64,000 bases of DNA from the NCBI GenBank assembly GCA_900471485.1, contig UCEU01000022.1:1-64000 (forward strand), given 5' to 3'. The notes under the pieces are model-generated. The model was not told where the DNA came from. It worked only from the letters and a program-made list of their open reading frames with translations, and did no database searches. Source of the stretch: Hyphomicrobiales bacterium (lineage in GTDB: Bacteria; Pseudomonadota; Alphaproteobacteria; Rhizobiales; Rhizobiaceae). Positions 28,536 to 38,091 of the stretch are shown in pieces. A program made the translations under genes and the position numbers. Numbering within the stretch: the first letter of the stretch is position 1; the number at the start of each line of letters is the position of its first letter.

Positions 28536-30113
28536 TCAAGGACCGTCACCAATGGTGACCAATCGGAGATGGGACGATCGGTCAGGTTGCGGTCTTTCCT
28601 CCAGATCGACGTATTTGTCGATCGCCGCGTCGATGACTTTGAAGAACTGTGGATCTTTACAATCACTGAATGCGTATATAACCCGTTGAAGCCGCCGACA
28701 CGTGCCCTCGTCCAAGTCCCAACTCACGCCGATGAGCGCATGCATCATGTCTTTGCGGGCGTCGAGGGTCGGTTTATTTCGTTTGAGTTTTTGCCGCAGC
28801 TTCGCCCTGTCGAGATAGTATCGCTCCATCGTTCCCGGACTTTTGTGCCCGGCTAAATCCGCCAGCCGATTAAGTACGGTGTTAGTGATCGCGACGTCGC
28901 TGCGGTAGCCTGCCGTCGCAAGCTCCTGCGTCCACAAAAGCCAAGCCATCTCAGTAAAATAATACGCGCGAAGCCTGTGGCCGCTACCGGCAATGTCCAG
29001 ACCATTGAAAGCATCTTTGACGATGCCGACGATACTTTTTGTTGAGAGCCGAGCCCCATCTCTTGTGGAGGAGAGGAAGACCGCATCGTGATCCAGGTGA
29101 ATCTTGCCGTCTGCCGTCCAGCGCTCGAATAATGCCTTGCGGACCGTCCATACCCCAATTTCGAGAAGATCTATTATGAGGTCGATCGGAAACTCGACGG
29201 ACCTTTCGGGCTTCCCTTTGGTCTGGACGGCCACGTTGATCGTCGTGTAGCCGCGGGCGGCGTGCCTCTCTAACCCTGAACGAATCTCTGATTGGAGCTG
29301 CGGGTCATCGACCGCCTCATCGAGAGGGTTGGGTTGAAGGCTTGACCGCCACCTCCCAGTCGAAATGTTGACAATCTTCAAGTTCGCCAACGCATCCGCA
29401 ATTTTTTGCAGTGAAAGACTTGCCGTCTCCTTAGCGCGAAGTCCGGCGCGGGCCTCGCAGCACGCCACGAGCCAGTTTCTCTCCGCTGCATAAACCTGGA
29501 GCGCCTGCTTCCAAGATCCATCCAGGGGCTCCATTGCGGCCGCCCTAAGGTGTTCAAGGATTCGTTCGACCTGGTCGTCGTCCGGCGTCGGGCGATTGGG
29601 AGCTTTCCGATCGATCTTGCTCCAGCCGCTCCAACGGGCCTGCCCCCCAACACGCCGGGTGGTAATCGGAGCGAGGCTTTCCGAATGCCCCACGAACTGG
29701 AGCATCGGCTCCTCCCCATCGAAGGGCATCGCTCTCCTGATTCTCTGGTAGAAGGTGAAGATATGATCGAGCTTTAGTTCAACCTGAGCCGCTGCCAGTT
29801 CGCCTTCCTTTACTCTCTCAGTGAAGGTGCTGCGGAACGACCTCATTACGTCATCGGTACCGGCCGAAACCCAATCAAGGCCGACATTCGTAGTATGGCA
29901 GAGCCATTCTCGCAGGGAATATGCGTCCGGCTCCATCGAGGACTTCGCTTTGAAAAGCTTGTTCAGCCAACCATAAGCGAAATATCGAAGGAACGGCTCA
30001 AAGATCGATCCATCCATGTGTCGTATACGCGGGATTCCTGACATGTCATCGTCTCGCCACATGAAGCCCGCCGGCGTTCGATCCATTATAAAGTCATTCG
30101 GGATGTAGATCAT
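28536..30113 (-). CDS. Tyrosine recombinase 1 (element end-proximal)
   Basis: This 525-residue protein carries a full tyrosine-recombinase catalytic set. R226 is in ARAGLRAKET, a probable beta-hairpin lysine is K299 (VQTKG), H379 and R382 are in SGHRLRA, H423 is in LAGHKSPGTMERYY, and the nucleophile is Y432 or Y433. The N-terminal 200 residues are a probable arm or core-binding domain. It should cut and rejoin DNA at the element ends. The ATG at 30113 overlaps the stop of the upstream coiled-coil gene by 4 bp, so it is translationally coupled as the last gene of the operon. It is longer than typical phage integrases (about 350-400). Confidence 0.85.
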   Translation of the reverse strand: MIYIPNDFIMDRTPAGFMWRDDDMSGIPRIRHMDGSIFEPFLRYFAYGWLNKLFKAKSSMEPDAYSLREWLCHTTNVGLDWVSAGTDDVMRSFRSTFTERVKEGELAAAQVELKLDHIFTFYQRIRRAMPFDGEEPMLQFVGHSESLAPITTRRVGGQARWSGWSKIDRKAPNRPTPDDDQVERILEHLRAAAMEPLDGSWKQALQVYAAERNWLVACCEARAGLRAKETASLSLQKIADALANLKIVNISTGRWRSSLQPNPLDEAVDDPQLQSEIRSGLERHAARGYTTINVAVQTKGKPERSVEFPIDLIIDLLEIGVWTVRKALFERWTADGKIHLDHDAVFLSSTRDGARLSTKSIVGIVKDAFNGLDIAGSGHRLRAYYFTEMAWLLWTQELATAGYRSDVAITNTVLNRLADLAGHKSPGTMERYYLDRAKLRQKLKRNKPTLDARKDMMHALIGVSWDLDEGTCRRLQRVIYAFSDCKDPQFFKVIDAAIDKYVDLEERPQPDRSSHLRLVTIGDGP

Positions 30114-30751
30114 GGATCCGTCTTCCTCTGCATGTCGGTCTGAACCCTGGCTTCGATACGACCTTGCCCTGTGAGGAGCGGGAAAGGAGAAGGATCGCCG
30201 AGATCGCCCTCCGGCCACTCGAGGCCCTCCGAAGTCCGTTTCGCGAACAAATCGTGGTAAAAGTCGCTCACTTGCTGGCCCTCTTTTTTTTTGCTGGCGT
30301 CGATCCTGGCTTCAGCGCGGCGAAGCTTGTCTTCAAGAGAAGCCTTCGCCGCGATGAGATTGGTATTCTGAAGCTCGAGCGCCAAAGCCCTGTCCTTCCA
30401 CATGTCCTTCTCTTCCGCGGGCTTGGCCGTTCTTCCGGCTGCGAGGAGCTTGCGGGCCTTGATCCACTTCGCCATCACCGCCTTATTACGGATGCTCCTG
30501 GGGTTATCAGGAGCGTCGTCACTCCAACTCCATAGCTTCTTCTTCGGATCATGCCATTGGCGAAGCTTGCTCCGGCTTCCTCCCTTCTTGCGCCAGTCAG
30601 TCCCCGTCGGAACGCCACTGCGGGACCACCGATGCATCTCAGTGACTTTTCGACGGAGCGACGTGTCGATGCGCTTTTTCTGCAAAGATGGGTCGAGTCT
30701 CTTGAACTCGTCCATCGTCATTTCGCGATCCCAAATTTCGTCGTCGCTCAC
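30110..30751 (-). CDS. Coiled-coil accessory protein of the recombinase operon
   Basis: This 213-residue basic protein has no enzymatic motif. A lysine/arginine-rich N-terminal half (LRRKVTEMHRWSRSG, RKKGGSRSKLRQW) precedes a predicted coiled coil at about 115-165 (KDRALALELQNTNLIAAKASLEDKLRRAEARI). It starts with GTG overlapping the stop of the 796-residue recombinase, preceded by GGAGG, and overlaps the next recombinase gene at its end. It resembles in position and size the small third proteins of Tn554-type and recombinase-trio elements, and is likely a DNA-bending or complex-assembly factor (inference). Confidence 0.65.
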   Translation of the reverse strand: MSDDEIWDREMTMDEFKRLDPSLQKKRIDTSLRRKVTEMHRWSRSGVPTGTDWRKKGGSRSKLRQWHDPKKKLWSWSDDAPDNPRSIRNKAVMAKWIKARKLLAAGRTAKPAEEKDMWKDRALALELQNTNLIAAKASLEDKLRRAEARIDASKKKEGQQVSDFYHDLFAKRTSEGLEWPEGDLGDPSPFPLLTGQGRIEARVQTDMQRKTDP

Positions 30752-33138
30752 AGCCCGCCTCCCCGCTGTGCAGGGCCCGCAGCAGCAATATCGGCCTCCA
30801 GTTCTGCGAGTAGATCCGCTCCGTCGTGCTCAAGAGCCGTGGTTGCAGCATGAGTTACAGCGTGACGGCGGTGGTTGACCTCGCTGCGAAGTGCAAGTTG
30901 GCCTTCCTGGAAAGCAGCACCGAAACGGCAACCGACGCAAACCCGATTGCAGGCGAAGTCGTAGTCCGGCATAAGTGCTTCAGGTATGGCGTCCTTCTTC
31001 CAAGGCGCTTTGCCCTTCGCCTTCAGCTTCAGGCACTCGGCATCGGCCCGGTGTTCCTCGTTGTGCGGATCGGCAGCGCACCACATATTCGTGCCGATCA
31101 CCGGCTCCAGAAAGTGGCTCTTTGCGTACTGGATCAACCGCTCGAGCAAAGGGGCCTCGAGCGCGCTCGGGTCGTTGGCTCTCGAACCGATCCGGACGGT
31201 TCCCATCGCGCGCTCGGCGATCGCCTGTACATCGCTGAACAGAGCCTTGCCCCCTGCCCCGATAACGCTCTCCGTTCCTCGCCACAGTCCCAGCATTTTT
31301 TTTACGAACATCTCGCAGCGCGGCTCGTCGAAAGCCTTCTGATGCTCTTTCAGGTAAGATAGCCGCCTATATGCGCTATCGACCCATGCTTGGTCTTCCT
31401 CGGTCCGGTTTGAGACGGAACTTCGCAAGCGCACCTCGAGCTCAGTCTTCAACCGGTTGATTTCGCCCGGCAAGATCATGGTGAAGTAGATCCGTGTCAT
31501 GTTTGGGTCGTTATGCCGATACATGAGCGAAAGCGCGTCGGGATGGCCGCCAGTCAATCCGTAGTAGTACCAGATTCCGTACCCGCGCCGTAGCATATGA
31601 ATGCTGAGATCCCACCGGTTACGGCCCTCAGGCGGGGCCACGCCCATGAATTCCATGAACTGATCAATGGTCTGATGGAACCGCGACGAATTCAGCCGCT
31701 CGGGCTTCTTGGGATCGAATGCGACCTCGAACAGCCATTCTTTTCCAGTCGCCTGGCGGGTGTCGGCAGAAAGCTCTTCGAGTGTGGTTACGACGGTCTT
31801 GAGGATCGATGGTACCGGGATATCTACGCGGTCTTGGTCCGTCTTGCCGATATATATTTTCATCGTCATGAGGCCGTTTTCGCCCTCGGTGAGGCAGCCG
31901 AAGTGGGCGCTTCGAACACCAATGTCCCGGCGCGCCGCAAAACCGGCGATGAGAATGGCGCAAGCTGCGAATAGATGCCGAACTGCCTCGTCCAGCAGGA
32001 TCGTTTTAGGGGGTAGTGGTTCTCGCCTGGCCGCGCCCAGGTTCCAGATCGGCCAGATGCAAAACCCGCCCTCGGGCATAAGCATGCTGGCACTCGCCAT
32101 CTCGTTATCTCGAGTTCCGAGCGAGTCCCAATGACGAGAGGCGTGAAACGTAGCCAGAATGTACTTGGAGTAGCTTGCCACGTACCTCGCTGCCGCAGTC
32201 ATGGCCCTCATCATGTCCTCCGGAAGAAGCGTATCGGTCCTACCGCCCTCTTTGCGATCGCGGTTCAGGATCGCGTCCAAGGACATCGAATCAAACGGGT
32301 CCTGCTCCATCCGGTCGTGGTCTAGGTCACGCTCTGAGAGCCTGAACAGGTACTCAAGGATTTCGAGGTAACTGTGCAGATTGCGCCTGCCGTTCGTATC
32401 TGACAAAATGCTTGGCCTGGCCTGGGTCTTCGAAGCCGGATCATCGCTGCGAACGTTGTCGACGCCCTCGTCCAAATCGCTGGCATCCAGGCCGGCCGAA
32501 GGGTCAGCATCCAGGAGGGCTAACTGGAACGACGGTGAGCGTGCAATAGCTGCGACGGTGACGCCGAGCTGAGTGGCGAAGCTGTGGTTGATGACCAAAG
32601 CTTCCGAGCTTGTGCGTGCATCCAGCACCAGGTCGAGCCTTTCCTCGATGGGGACGAGTGCCAAGGTTCCCCCTTTTGTGAGACGCTTGGAAAAGTCGGA
32701 CGCGAAATCCTCGGGGATATCGGCAAAGGACCGATAACCTTCCGCGATGCGATAACGAAGCACCCAGTCGAACTTTCGGGCCATCTGCGCGACGTAAGTC
32801 GCATCGAGCCCTCCATTTCCTCGCGCGCCGATCGACAAGGAAGTGAGCACAAGAACCTTCTTGGTCAAGCGGTCAGCATTGAGCGAGTTGTGCGAGAGAA
32901 GGACATTCGGAAAGTCGACGGCCGCGTCGAACGAAACGAGATGCTCGACCTCCTTCCGCTTCTTGGTGGGGTCGGCGGTTGCGATAATCCAGCAGTTGTG
33001 CGTCAGGTCACGGTTCTTCCCGCGCGACCATCCCGTAGTCAGTCGCTTACCAATAGGAGTGGATGGGCGAGTGGCGACGACGGCTGCTGGGATGGATCTG
33101 GCGCCCAGACGCGCCTTGTATGTGGAAAGCTTCATCAT
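30748..33138 (-). CDS. Tyrosine recombinase 2 (very large)
   Basis: This 796-residue protein has a tyrosine-recombinase domain in its middle to C-terminal part. An arginine cluster (AARRDIGVRS, R403-R409) should supply the first catalytic arginine; K432 follows (YIGKTDQD). H514 and R517 are in SIHMLRRGYG, H542 is in MYRHNDPNMTRIYF, and the nucleophile is Y551. About 400 residues of unassigned sequence precede it. The C-terminal 60 residues contain CNRVCVGCRF, possibly a zinc site. It overlaps the upstream gene by 4 bp with AGGAG before its ATG, and the downstream gene by GTGA. It is much larger than phage integrases. Confidence 0.78.
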   Translation of the reverse strand: MMKLSTYKARLGARSIPAAVVATRPSTPIGKRLTTGWSRGKNRDLTHNCWIIATADPTKKRKEVEHLVSFDAAVDFPNVLLSHNSLNADRLTKKVLVLTSLSIGARGNGGLDATYVAQMARKFDWVLRYRIAEGYRSFADIPEDFASDFSKRLTKGGTLALVPIEERLDLVLDARTSSEALVINHSFATQLGVTVAAIARSPSFQLALLDADPSAGLDASDLDEGVDNVRSDDPASKTQARPSILSDTNGRRNLHSYLEILEYLFRLSERDLDHDRMEQDPFDSMSLDAILNRDRKEGGRTDTLLPEDMMRAMTAAARYVASYSKYILATFHASRHWDSLGTRDNEMASASMLMPEGGFCIWPIWNLGAARREPLPPKTILLDEAVRHLFAACAILIAGFAARRDIGVRSAHFGCLTEGENGLMTMKIYIGKTDQDRVDIPVPSILKTVVTTLEELSADTRQATGKEWLFEVAFDPKKPERLNSSRFHQTIDQFMEFMGVAPPEGRNRWDLSIHMLRRGYGIWYYYGLTGGHPDALSLMYRHNDPNMTRIYFTMILPGEINRLKTELEVRLRSSVSNRTEEDQAWVDSAYRRLSYLKEHQKAFDEPRCEMFVKKMLGLWRGTESVIGAGGKALFSDVQAIAERAMGTVRIGSRANDPSALEAPLLERLIQYAKSHFLEPVIGTNMWCAADPHNEEHRADAECLKLKAKGKAPWKKDAIPEALMPDYDFACNRVCVGCRFGAAFQEGQLALRSEVNHRRHAVTHAATTALEHDGADLLAELEADIAAAGPAQRGGGL

Positions 33139-35510
33139 TTGATTGCTCCTGAGAGATTGAGTGGGGTGAGAGCGACGAACCCTTGACGCAGATCGTCGTT
33201 GAATTCGTCCCTGATCCGTTCAAGGAGACGGCCCATTCCCGCTTCTTTGAGCTTCGCGAAGATCGCCTTCGTGAATCCTCTTAGGGGTATGCCTATGAGC
33301 GACCAGCGGCGCTGGTCGGCAATCTTCTCCTCGAGATCCAGGGACACGCTGATTGCAACAAGTGACCGGAGTTGCTCGTCCGATGGCGTGAAGCGGAACG
33401 CCGGTGGCCCTGCGACAGGCGTAGAAACACCGTAGCCGACAGCGCTCGCAACCCCTGACACGCGCGCGAGGTTGTAGAACCAGGTGTGCTCTTCAGGAGT
33501 CATTAGAAACTCAAGCGGTTTGCCCACTTCGGCCACGATCAGAGACTGAATGGCATTCTGGAAAAACCGTGTGCTTTGCTCGAGTTCGCGTATGATGTCA
33601 GGTGAGTTCAGGTAGACGGGAAGAAGCCCCCCGGTACCGGCGTGATTGGCGTCCGTTCGCAAGGATTCGACCGTGTCCACCACTCTGAACATCATCTGAA
33701 GGTAGGACTTACGGATCAGTTTGAACGTCAGGCCTGGACTTGCGAGCGGCCCGCTTGCAAATGTCGTCGCTATATCGCGCGTGTTGAGCGAGACACCGCC
33801 GGCCAGAGAGATGCTTTTGAAGAACCGCTCATGAACGCGTCGGTTCTTGGTATAGCCATCGAGAGGCTCCACCAGTGGTCGTATCAGCTCCAAGGCCACA
33901 TAGGCGGGACTCGTGTACCCGACCATCGAACGCTGATCGCAATCCCCCCAGCTCTCTGCCCGTTCAGCCTCCTCCCAAGCAGCGACAGCATTAGCCGCCC
34001 TCATCCCGCTGAGTTCGGAATGTTCCAACAGGGTTTGAACCAGGTGCCCAGCGCGATTTTTGAACACTTCCACGAACGAAGCGCACGCTATGCCAACCTC
34101 GTCCATCAAGCGAAACTGATACACCTCAGGCAGAATGTCCTCAATCGGTTGGCGGTTCCAACCGGTGTCACAGCAGAACACTATCTTCGCTGCCATGAGC
34201 GGGGGGTTAGTAGCGCCGATGCAGCAATGCACCAGAGTGACGATTTGCTGGAACTCGAGCGACGCGACGTCAGGAACAAGTACGCCGAGGCCGGCCTTCC
34301 GCCATGTCTCCGGATCTGCCATTAACTCCATAGAAGCGCTGACGGCTTCGGACTTCGAGTGGTCACCGTACCTCGAAAACCGGGACTTCCCGGTTCGCTC
34401 GAAACTGAGGATTTCCGCTCTCACGACGGTCGAGATCGCCCTGCAAGCCACGCGCGCCTCTTCGGGAAGGCCGGTAGCGATCCCCAAGCGCAGCGGTTCC
34501 GCAGCTTTGAAGAACGACACATGCTTCTGAAGGACGTCCATTGCGGCGTCGCTGACGACCTTCATCGAGACGCGGAGTCTCGCTGCACCGGTAAGGTTTG
34601 CGGTTTCAGGGAAACCGAGATCCGTGATCGACGTGCTGACTGCGGGAACGTGGGTGAACTTCTTGTAGCGGCGCGAGAAATGCGGGTAGTTCCGGTTGGT
34701 GAGTTCAGACATATGTTCCAGGAGGTGAGAACAATTGCGCATCAATCCCGTGACAGTCACCGCGGCGAAGGCTCCTGACCTTTTCATAGCCGTCTCACAC
34801 TCGTCGATTACTGACTTGATCGCTGAGGGATCGCATCGTTCTTTGCCGCCACCGGAAAGCGCGCAAAGCAAGGCGTCCGAATAGCTGGTAGGATTCAACC
34901 TAATGTACGACATCAGGTAGCGGAATCCGACGATCTTCGTTGTGCCTCTCAGTTCCTTTGCCTCGAAAGCGCGAAAATCATCGCGGAACTGATCACCCAG
35001 TATCGATCCGATCTCCTCGACGCTCATCGGTGGAAACGGCGGCTCGACGTCCACTGCCTTCCGCGGCCCCTTCGGGTTTTTTAGCTTGAGGGGAAGAAAC
35101 TTTGGCAATTCCGGATAGATTGATGTGTTCAGACCCAGCCATCGGAATACGGCGACCGCATTCCTGGCATGCTCCAAGGCGATAGCTTCGGAATAGAGTT
35201 CGGACGCCAGCAAGCGCTCGTAATTTGCCTTCAATGCCTGCAGTAGGGCGTCTTCGAATTTTATCCTCTCTGCCGACCACGCGTCCGGCGACTTGAGATA
35301 GAGACGGAGCATGTCGTAGCGGCCGTCGTCTTCGATCATCCCGAGCAGCAACCTCGGGGCTAGCACATATTTCGTCCGTTTGTTTTTTGATTTGAGGAAC
35401 GACGTGTATTCCGTCACTGCCTCGGCCAGATGCGGATACCCTCGTTCGAATTCCTCAACCGTTAGTGCGAGCGAATTCGCGCCCGCGAAACGTTCTTTCG
35501 CAGCTTCCAT
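33135..35510 (-). CDS. Tyrosine-recombinase-like protein 3 (degenerate catalytic set)
   Basis: This protein of about 791 residues has C-terminal features of a tyrosine recombinase. There is an arginine in CCDTGWNRQPIEDI (about R453), then KLIRKSYL in place of HxLR (Lys replacing His, about 597-600). After that come H623 and Y633 in DANHAGTGGLLPVYLN. The remainder is helical and unassigned. The altered residues leave it open whether it is catalytic or a structural partner of the other two recombinases. ATG 35510 with AGGTG 6 bp upstream was chosen; a GTG at 35519 is possible. It overlaps the next gene by ATGA. Confidence 0.6.
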   Translation of the reverse strand: MEAAKERFAGANSLALTVEEFERGYPHLAEAVTEYTSFLKSKNKRTKYVLAPRLLLGMIEDDGRYDMLRLYLKSPDAWSAERIKFEDALLQALKANYERLLASELYSEAIALEHARNAVAVFRWLGLNTSIYPELPKFLPLKLKNPKGPRKAVDVEPPFPPMSVEEIGSILGDQFRDDFRAFEAKELRGTTKIVGFRYLMSYIRLNPTSYSDALLCALSGGGKERCDPSAIKSVIDECETAMKRSGAFAAVTVTGLMRNCSHLLEHMSELTNRNYPHFSRRYKKFTHVPAVSTSITDLGFPETANLTGAARLRVSMKVVSDAAMDVLQKHVSFFKAAEPLRLGIATGLPEEARVACRAISTVVRAEILSFERTGKSRFSRYGDHSKSEAVSASMELMADPETWRKAGLGVLVPDVASLEFQQIVTLVHCCIGATNPPLMAAKIVFCCDTGWNRQPIEDILPEVYQFRLMDEVGIACASFVEVFKNRAGHLVQTLLEHSELSGMRAANAVAAWEEAERAESWGDCDQRSMVGYTSPAYVALELIRPLVEPLDGYTKNRRVHERFFKSISLAGGVSLNTRDIATTFASGPLASPGLTFKLIRKSYLQMMFRVVDTVESLRTDANHAGTGGLLPVYLNSPDIIRELEQSTRFFQNAIQSLIVAEVGKPLEFLMTPEEHTWFYNLARVSGVASAVGYGVSTPVAGPPAFRFTPSDEQLRSLVAISVSLDLEEKIADQRRWSLIGIPLRGFTKAIFAKLKEAGMGRLLERIRDEFNDDLRQGFVALTPLNLSGAIK

Positions 35511-35628
35511 TTGTTTCACCTATGTCTGTTGGTTGTCTGAAGTCTTCGGCGCCCTGATGAGGCGTCCTAGGACTCGCCGTATCAGTCCACGCTGGGCTCA
35601 GTCGAAATTCCCAGACTTTCCGATGGAG

Positions 35629-36720
35629 TTAGCAGCGCCGCGGACGCCATCGCGGGCGGCGTCCATGCTGGATCTGATCCACGTGTCGTGGCTGCCTCAA
35701 GGACTCCCACTCATCGTCTTCGATGCCGAGCCACCCTCCGAAACCCTCCCGGAGGACTGACAATCCTACGGATTCACCGATGCCGGCGTCCGACAGTACC
35801 TCGAGATACCCACGCACGCGCTCGTCCAAGGATTCGGGGGCGAGATAGAAGTCCGGAACTGAAGGATTCCCGCGCCCTGCGGCAGCGCAGAGATCTTTGA
35901 AGGTGGCGTGTCCGAACATTTTTGCGAACAGGTGTCGCCGGCCTTCCTCGATGACGAGTCCTTGCGCATGTATCGACTTTTCGAAGATGCCGAAGAGACT
36001 CACGACCGTCCCGAGATCAAGGAATTCTGTTTTCGTATTTGCAACCCTGATGCGCGTTCCATGTGCCTTAGGCGGGCTTCGTTCACCGGAGAAATCCCAC
36101 CAAGATCCAAATGTCACTACCTTCAGCAAGTGCTCGGCTTCGTCGATGGAAAAGTCATTTTCGGTGAGTACGGTCGCATACTGCCGGTAACGTTTCTCCG
36201 CAACGTCCCGGTCAACGACACGATCTGGCTCAGACCTGTCCGCTAGGCCGATGCGGGAATACAGTTCCTCGTAACCGTCGTGCCCGAAGATTCGGGAAAC
36301 GATTGTAAGCGCGTCGTAATGCGAGATGAGGTCGCCCCAGCTACGAACTTCTCGCTTCAACCTCTTCGCCAAACCCTTGACGATGCCGGTATTTCCAAAG
36401 TCGACAACTACACGGGCTGGCTTCCCTGATGAACCGTAAGCGGAAGCGAGGGCATTCCCAGCAGGCCGGGCGCCCGTCCAGCCACTAACATGCGCCGGCA
36501 CCTGGCCGAGCCCAGGCTTGTCGTTCGCCATCGTCATGGGCTGGTCCTCAGACCGACGGGCGCCGTCCTCGCGACCTCGACTTGGAGCGGAGGGCGCCGA
36601 TAGCTCCTCCTGTCCGGGCAAGGACGCTACATTGAGACGCGGCCGTTCCGCCCTCGTCCCAATGGGATCTGGTAGAGAAACCAGTTTCACTAAAGTCAGA
36701 AGTCTTCGTTTTGAGTTCAT
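35629..36720 (-). CDS. Hypothetical protein with an internal duplication
   Basis: This 363-residue protein heads the recombinase operon, 118 bp upstream of the next start. The first 100 residues are low-complexity. The rest contains two related units of about 85 residues. The first has HYDALTIVSRIFGHDGYEEL...VAEKRYRQYATVLTEN; the second has EEGRRHLFAKMFGHATFKDL...LDERVRGYLEVLSDA. The IFGH/MFGH plus aromatic-x2-L pattern repeats in both and resembles a helical motif found in glyoxalase-related proteins of rhizobia. No catalytic residues are obvious. It could be a regulator or an element-specificity factor. An in-frame ATG 61 codons later would remove the low-complexity part. Confidence 0.55.
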   Translation of the reverse strand: MNSKRRLLTLVKLVSLPDPIGTRAERPRLNVASLPGQEELSAPSAPSRGREDGARRSEDQPMTMANDKPGLGQVPAHVSGWTGARPAGNALASAYGSSGKPARVVVDFGNTGIVKGLAKRLKREVRSWGDLISHYDALTIVSRIFGHDGYEELYSRIGLADRSEPDRVVDRDVAEKRYRQYATVLTENDFSIDEAEHLLKVVTFGSWWDFSGERSPPKAHGTRIRVANTKTEFLDLGTVVSLFGIFEKSIHAQGLVIEEGRRHLFAKMFGHATFKDLCAAAGRGNPSVPDFYLAPESLDERVRGYLEVLSDAGIGESVGLSVLREGFGGWLGIEDDEWESLRQPRHVDQIQHGRRPRWRPRRC

Positions 36721-37191
36721 CGTTCTTCCTATACAGTCACAGGTTGTCGTTACCCGAGACGACGGCGTCCGAATTGACGATGGAAACTGTGATGCGGGGT
36801 CGGGTCTGCAAACGCAGCGAGGCCGCGTTTGAACGGTTCAGGTTCAACTGATTCGTCTGTCCAAGTGAACGAAGGGCGTCCAAGCGCGCCGCACGACGGG
36901 TGGACGCCGCTCAAGTAGCTTGAACGATCACTCGATTAGAAGAGAATGATGAGACGAATCCGCTATTTAGCCGAAAGACGCAGTTGCGCATCGGCGGGCC
37001 GTTGAAAAACACTAGCGGTTTCAGAGGGATGGTGCTAACACATCGGCATGGACCTTTCTGAGGTTCTGTTGGTCGGGCGGGCTAGTTTGTTCACGACGGG
37101 CCCGCTCGACTCGCTACTGGAACCTATCGGATCTCGCGTACGCGAACAATAGGGACTGTACCCCCGAACTATGTAAACAGGGATTTTATCG
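36721..37191. other. Divergent control region of the recombinase operon
   Basis: About 470 bp between the leftward operon and a rightward gene. Several GTTCAA/TTGAAC half-sites occur at 36828-36850, 36866 and 36921, including an inverted pair at 36828-36848. They could bind a regulator or a recombinase. I see no gene. Confidence 0.45.
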
Positions 37192-37659
37192 TTGGTTGAT
37201 ATCAGCGAACAGTTCGAGACCCTCCTTCTCGCATTACAGAAGCAGATTGTGCATCGGGAAGAGGAACTGGCCCAGTTCCAAGTCCGTGCCGCCCAGTACT
37301 GCGCGGACCAGGAAGCCGAGATCGAAAAGGCGAAAACGCGCCTTGAGATCATTCGGGCCGAAATGGGCGAGCTGATGAAGGAACCCCTTGTCGACAACCC
37401 CCTCCCTTTAAGCGAGCACGGCAAGTCTACCGCGGTAACCTCAATGAACGAGTCCGACCGGATAAGGGAGGCCGCGAAGATGATCTTGGCGGAGGTTGGC
37501 AAGCCGGTGATGCAGATGGAACTCAAGCGCAAAATGGAATCGAAGGGGATTTACATTCACGCGAAGAACCCTGTCGATCTCATCCGTTCTGCCTTGAGAA
37601 GGGACCGTAGTTTCAATCATATTCGAGACAAGGGCTGGACGCTCGCAAGCGACGTCTGA
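37192..37659 (+). CDS. Coiled coil plus winged-helix protein
   Basis: This is a 155-residue protein starting with TTG (MVDISEQFETLL). Residues about 5-60 are a heptad-like coiled coil (LLALQKQIVHREEELAQFQVRAA). The C-terminal 70 residues (IREAAKMILAEVGKPVMQMELKRKMESKGIYI...LIRSALRRDRSFNHIRDKGWTLA) match the layout of a HARE-type winged helix, found in proteins that link to DNA modification or chromatin. It is divergent from the recombinase operon and could regulate it (inference). It is followed by a small gene on the same strand. Confidence 0.6.
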   Translation: MVDISEQFETLLLALQKQIVHREEELAQFQVRAAQYCADQEAEIEKAKTRLEIIRAEMGELMKEPLVDNPLPLSEHGKSTAVTSMNESDRIREAAKMILAEVGKPVMQMELKRKMESKGIYIHAKNPVDLIRSALRRDRSFNHIRDKGWTLASDV

Positions 37660-37754
37660 CGAAAGCCTCCACAGCGAACATCGAGGCTCCTGAGCGAGTT
37701 CGTTGACAGTCCGGACCCCGTCCAGGCAATCTACGCGAAAACGGGGTGCCTGAA

Positions 37755-38075
37755 ATGCTCGAATTTGTTTCCGAAATCGGCGATCGCTGCGTCTATCATA
37801 CTGCCTACAAGGACGGCCGATGCTTGTGGGAAGGGGCGGACCCCATGACCTTGCTGGACACGGATGAGTACGTGCTCTGGCCCTGTGGCGAGGTCGCGCC
37901 CCTATGCAAATATTTGCAGAAGCACAGCGACCTGTCGTTAACTGCACAGTGGCGCCTGTCTCCCACCACAGGGGTTTCCGGCATCGCGCTTATCGACGAG
38001 ACCGGCAGGCACCTGTATGGAACCATCTTTGTTCTCTTTGAAGGCAGCCCACTCGAGCAGATACGAAGAGCCTGA
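37755..38075 (+). CDS. Hypothetical protein, 106 residues
   Basis: This small soluble protein begins MLEFVSEIGDRCVYHTAY and contains two further cysteines (LWPCGEVAPLC). I do not recognise it. No membrane segment or signal peptide is seen. A GTG nine bases upstream is an alternative start. It is convergent with the element's recQ, with 16 bp between their ends, which suggests a compact gene arrangement and a real gene. Confidence 0.5.
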   Translation: MLEFVSEIGDRCVYHTAYKDGRCLWEGADPMTLLDTDEYVLWPCGEVAPLCKYLQKHSDLSLTAQWRLSPTTGVSGIALIDETGRHLYGTIFVLFEGSPLEQIRRA

Positions 38076-38091
38076 GCAAGGCCAGGCTCCC

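Noticed and set aside
36828..36848. Inverted GTTGAAC-type pair as the right att site of the element
   Set aside because: It lies in the promoter region of the recombinase operon with no recQ homology beside it; more likely regulatory.
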